Assembly (NCBI GenBank): GCA_031267175.1
Contig: JAIRZP010000080.1
Coordinates: 1-6,469 of the forward strand
Source of the DNA: Coriobacteriales bacterium
GTDB taxonomy: Bacteria > Actinomycetota > Coriobacteriia > Coriobacteriales > UBA8131
Reading direction: 5' to 3'
Length of the DNA stretch: 6,469 nucleotides
The notes under the pieces were generated by a model. It searched no databases and was not told where the DNA came from. It was given only the letters and a program-made list of their open reading frames with translations. The position numbers and the translations under genes were made by a program. Shown here one piece after another: positions 6,298 to 6,469 of the stretch; positions within the stretch are counted from its first letter, which is position 1, and each line of letters begins with the position of its first letter.

Positions 6298-6469
6298 ATG
6301 ACAACACAACAACAACCCGCAAACGCGCGCTCGACGCAGACAGCGCAGACAAAGCAGACAGTACCGCCAGCCCAGGCGGCACAGCCAGCACAGACGAAAC
6401 AAGCACCACAGGCAGCACAGACGCAACATCCCCACACCGCGTCGTCAGCCAAGGGGCCACGGTTCACGC
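6298..6469 (+). CDS. Partial ORF, Q/A/T/P-rich N-terminus; probable membrane anchor subunit by position
   Basis: The first 57 codons of a gene run off the window end without a stop. The ATG at 6298 has a strong AAGGAGG at 6286-6292, 5 bases away, and only 12 bases separate it from the FeS subunit stop, so it is surely in the same operon. The visible residues are almost entirely Gln, Ala, Thr and Pro, with Gln-Thr-X repeats (about residues 14-22), then a short TASSAKGPRFT stretch. No membrane segment or recognisable domain is visible yet. In CISM operons the third gene is usually an NrfD/PsrC- or DmsC-type quinol-binding anchor, and that identity is inferred purely from position. Anchors normally begin their first helix soon after the start, so this long polar leader is unusual. 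A different accessory protein is possible. Confidence 0.7.
   Translation, partial: MTTQQQPANARSTQTAQTKQTVPPAQAAQPAQTKQAPQAAQTQHPHTASSAKGPRFT
6337..6360 (+). repeat. CAGACA repeated at 9-bp period in the partial ORF
   Basis: CAGACA occurs at 6337-6342, 6346-6351 and 6355-6360, each separated by three variable bases, and encodes Gln-Thr-X three times. The surrounding coding strand is nearly devoid of T, with 2 T in the 120 bases 6301-6420. Confidence 0.8.

Noticed and set aside
5590..6435. 281-codon minus-strand frame opposite the FeS subunit and following ORF
   Set aside because: Its Leu/Cys-rich stretch is simply the complement of the Q/A/T-rich, T-poor region and the FeS gene. It has no ribosome-binding site or domain support.
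1..6469. Insertion sequences, CRISPR arrays, tRNA or rRNA genes
   Set aside because: No transposase motifs, terminal inverted repeats, regularly spaced repeats or tRNA-like folds were seen. The only short repeats are in-frame coding repeats.

Overview
The window is GC-rich, all recognised genes lie on the + strand, and it centres on a complex iron-sulfur molybdoenzyme (CISM) locus. A Tat-exported molybdopterin oxidoreductase, its own TorD-like chaperone, a 16-Cys ferredoxin-like subunit and a dedicated TetR regulator together resemble the many respiratory reductase loci of anaerobic gut Coriobacteriia (Eggerthellaceae-type). This taxonomic guess is inference from gene content and composition. 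No rRNA or other marker gene is present.

Layout. Positions 1-963 hold the 3' part, or nearly all, of an alpha/beta hydrolase of the proline-iminopeptidase type with an intact Ser/Asp/His triad. It looks like a neighbour rather than part of the respiratory unit. Positions 964-1084 carry a good sigma70-type promoter with an operator-like inverted repeat in its spacer. Positions 1085-1651 encode an LmrA/YxaF-type TetR repressor. Positions 1652-1744 carry a second promoter and a near-perfect LmrA/YxaF-type operator centred on the predicted transcription start. Positions 1745-2671 encode a TorD-family chaperone with unusual low-complexity segments. Positions 2853-5543 encode the catalytic subunit (Tat signal, Cys cluster, Cys as likely Mo ligand). 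Positions 5680-6285 encode the electron-transfer subunit with four [4Fe-4S] sites. From 6298 to the window end runs the start of a further ORF with a Q/A/T-rich N-terminus, by position probably the membrane anchor (NrfD/DmsC-like).

How it likely works (inference). The chaperone handles cofactor insertion and Tat proofreading of the catalytic subunit. The folded catalytic/FeS dimer is exported together and docks on a membrane quinol-oxidising anchor, passing electrons through the FeS chain to the Mo site, where an unknown acceptor is reduced.

The most informative observation concerns regulation. The regulator resembles Bacillus LmrA/YxaF, and both its own promoter and the chaperone/reductase promoter carry sequences resembling the LmrA/YxaF box. 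This suggests an autoregulated switch, derepressed by a small, possibly aromatic or plant-derived, molecule that may also be the substrate of the reductase.
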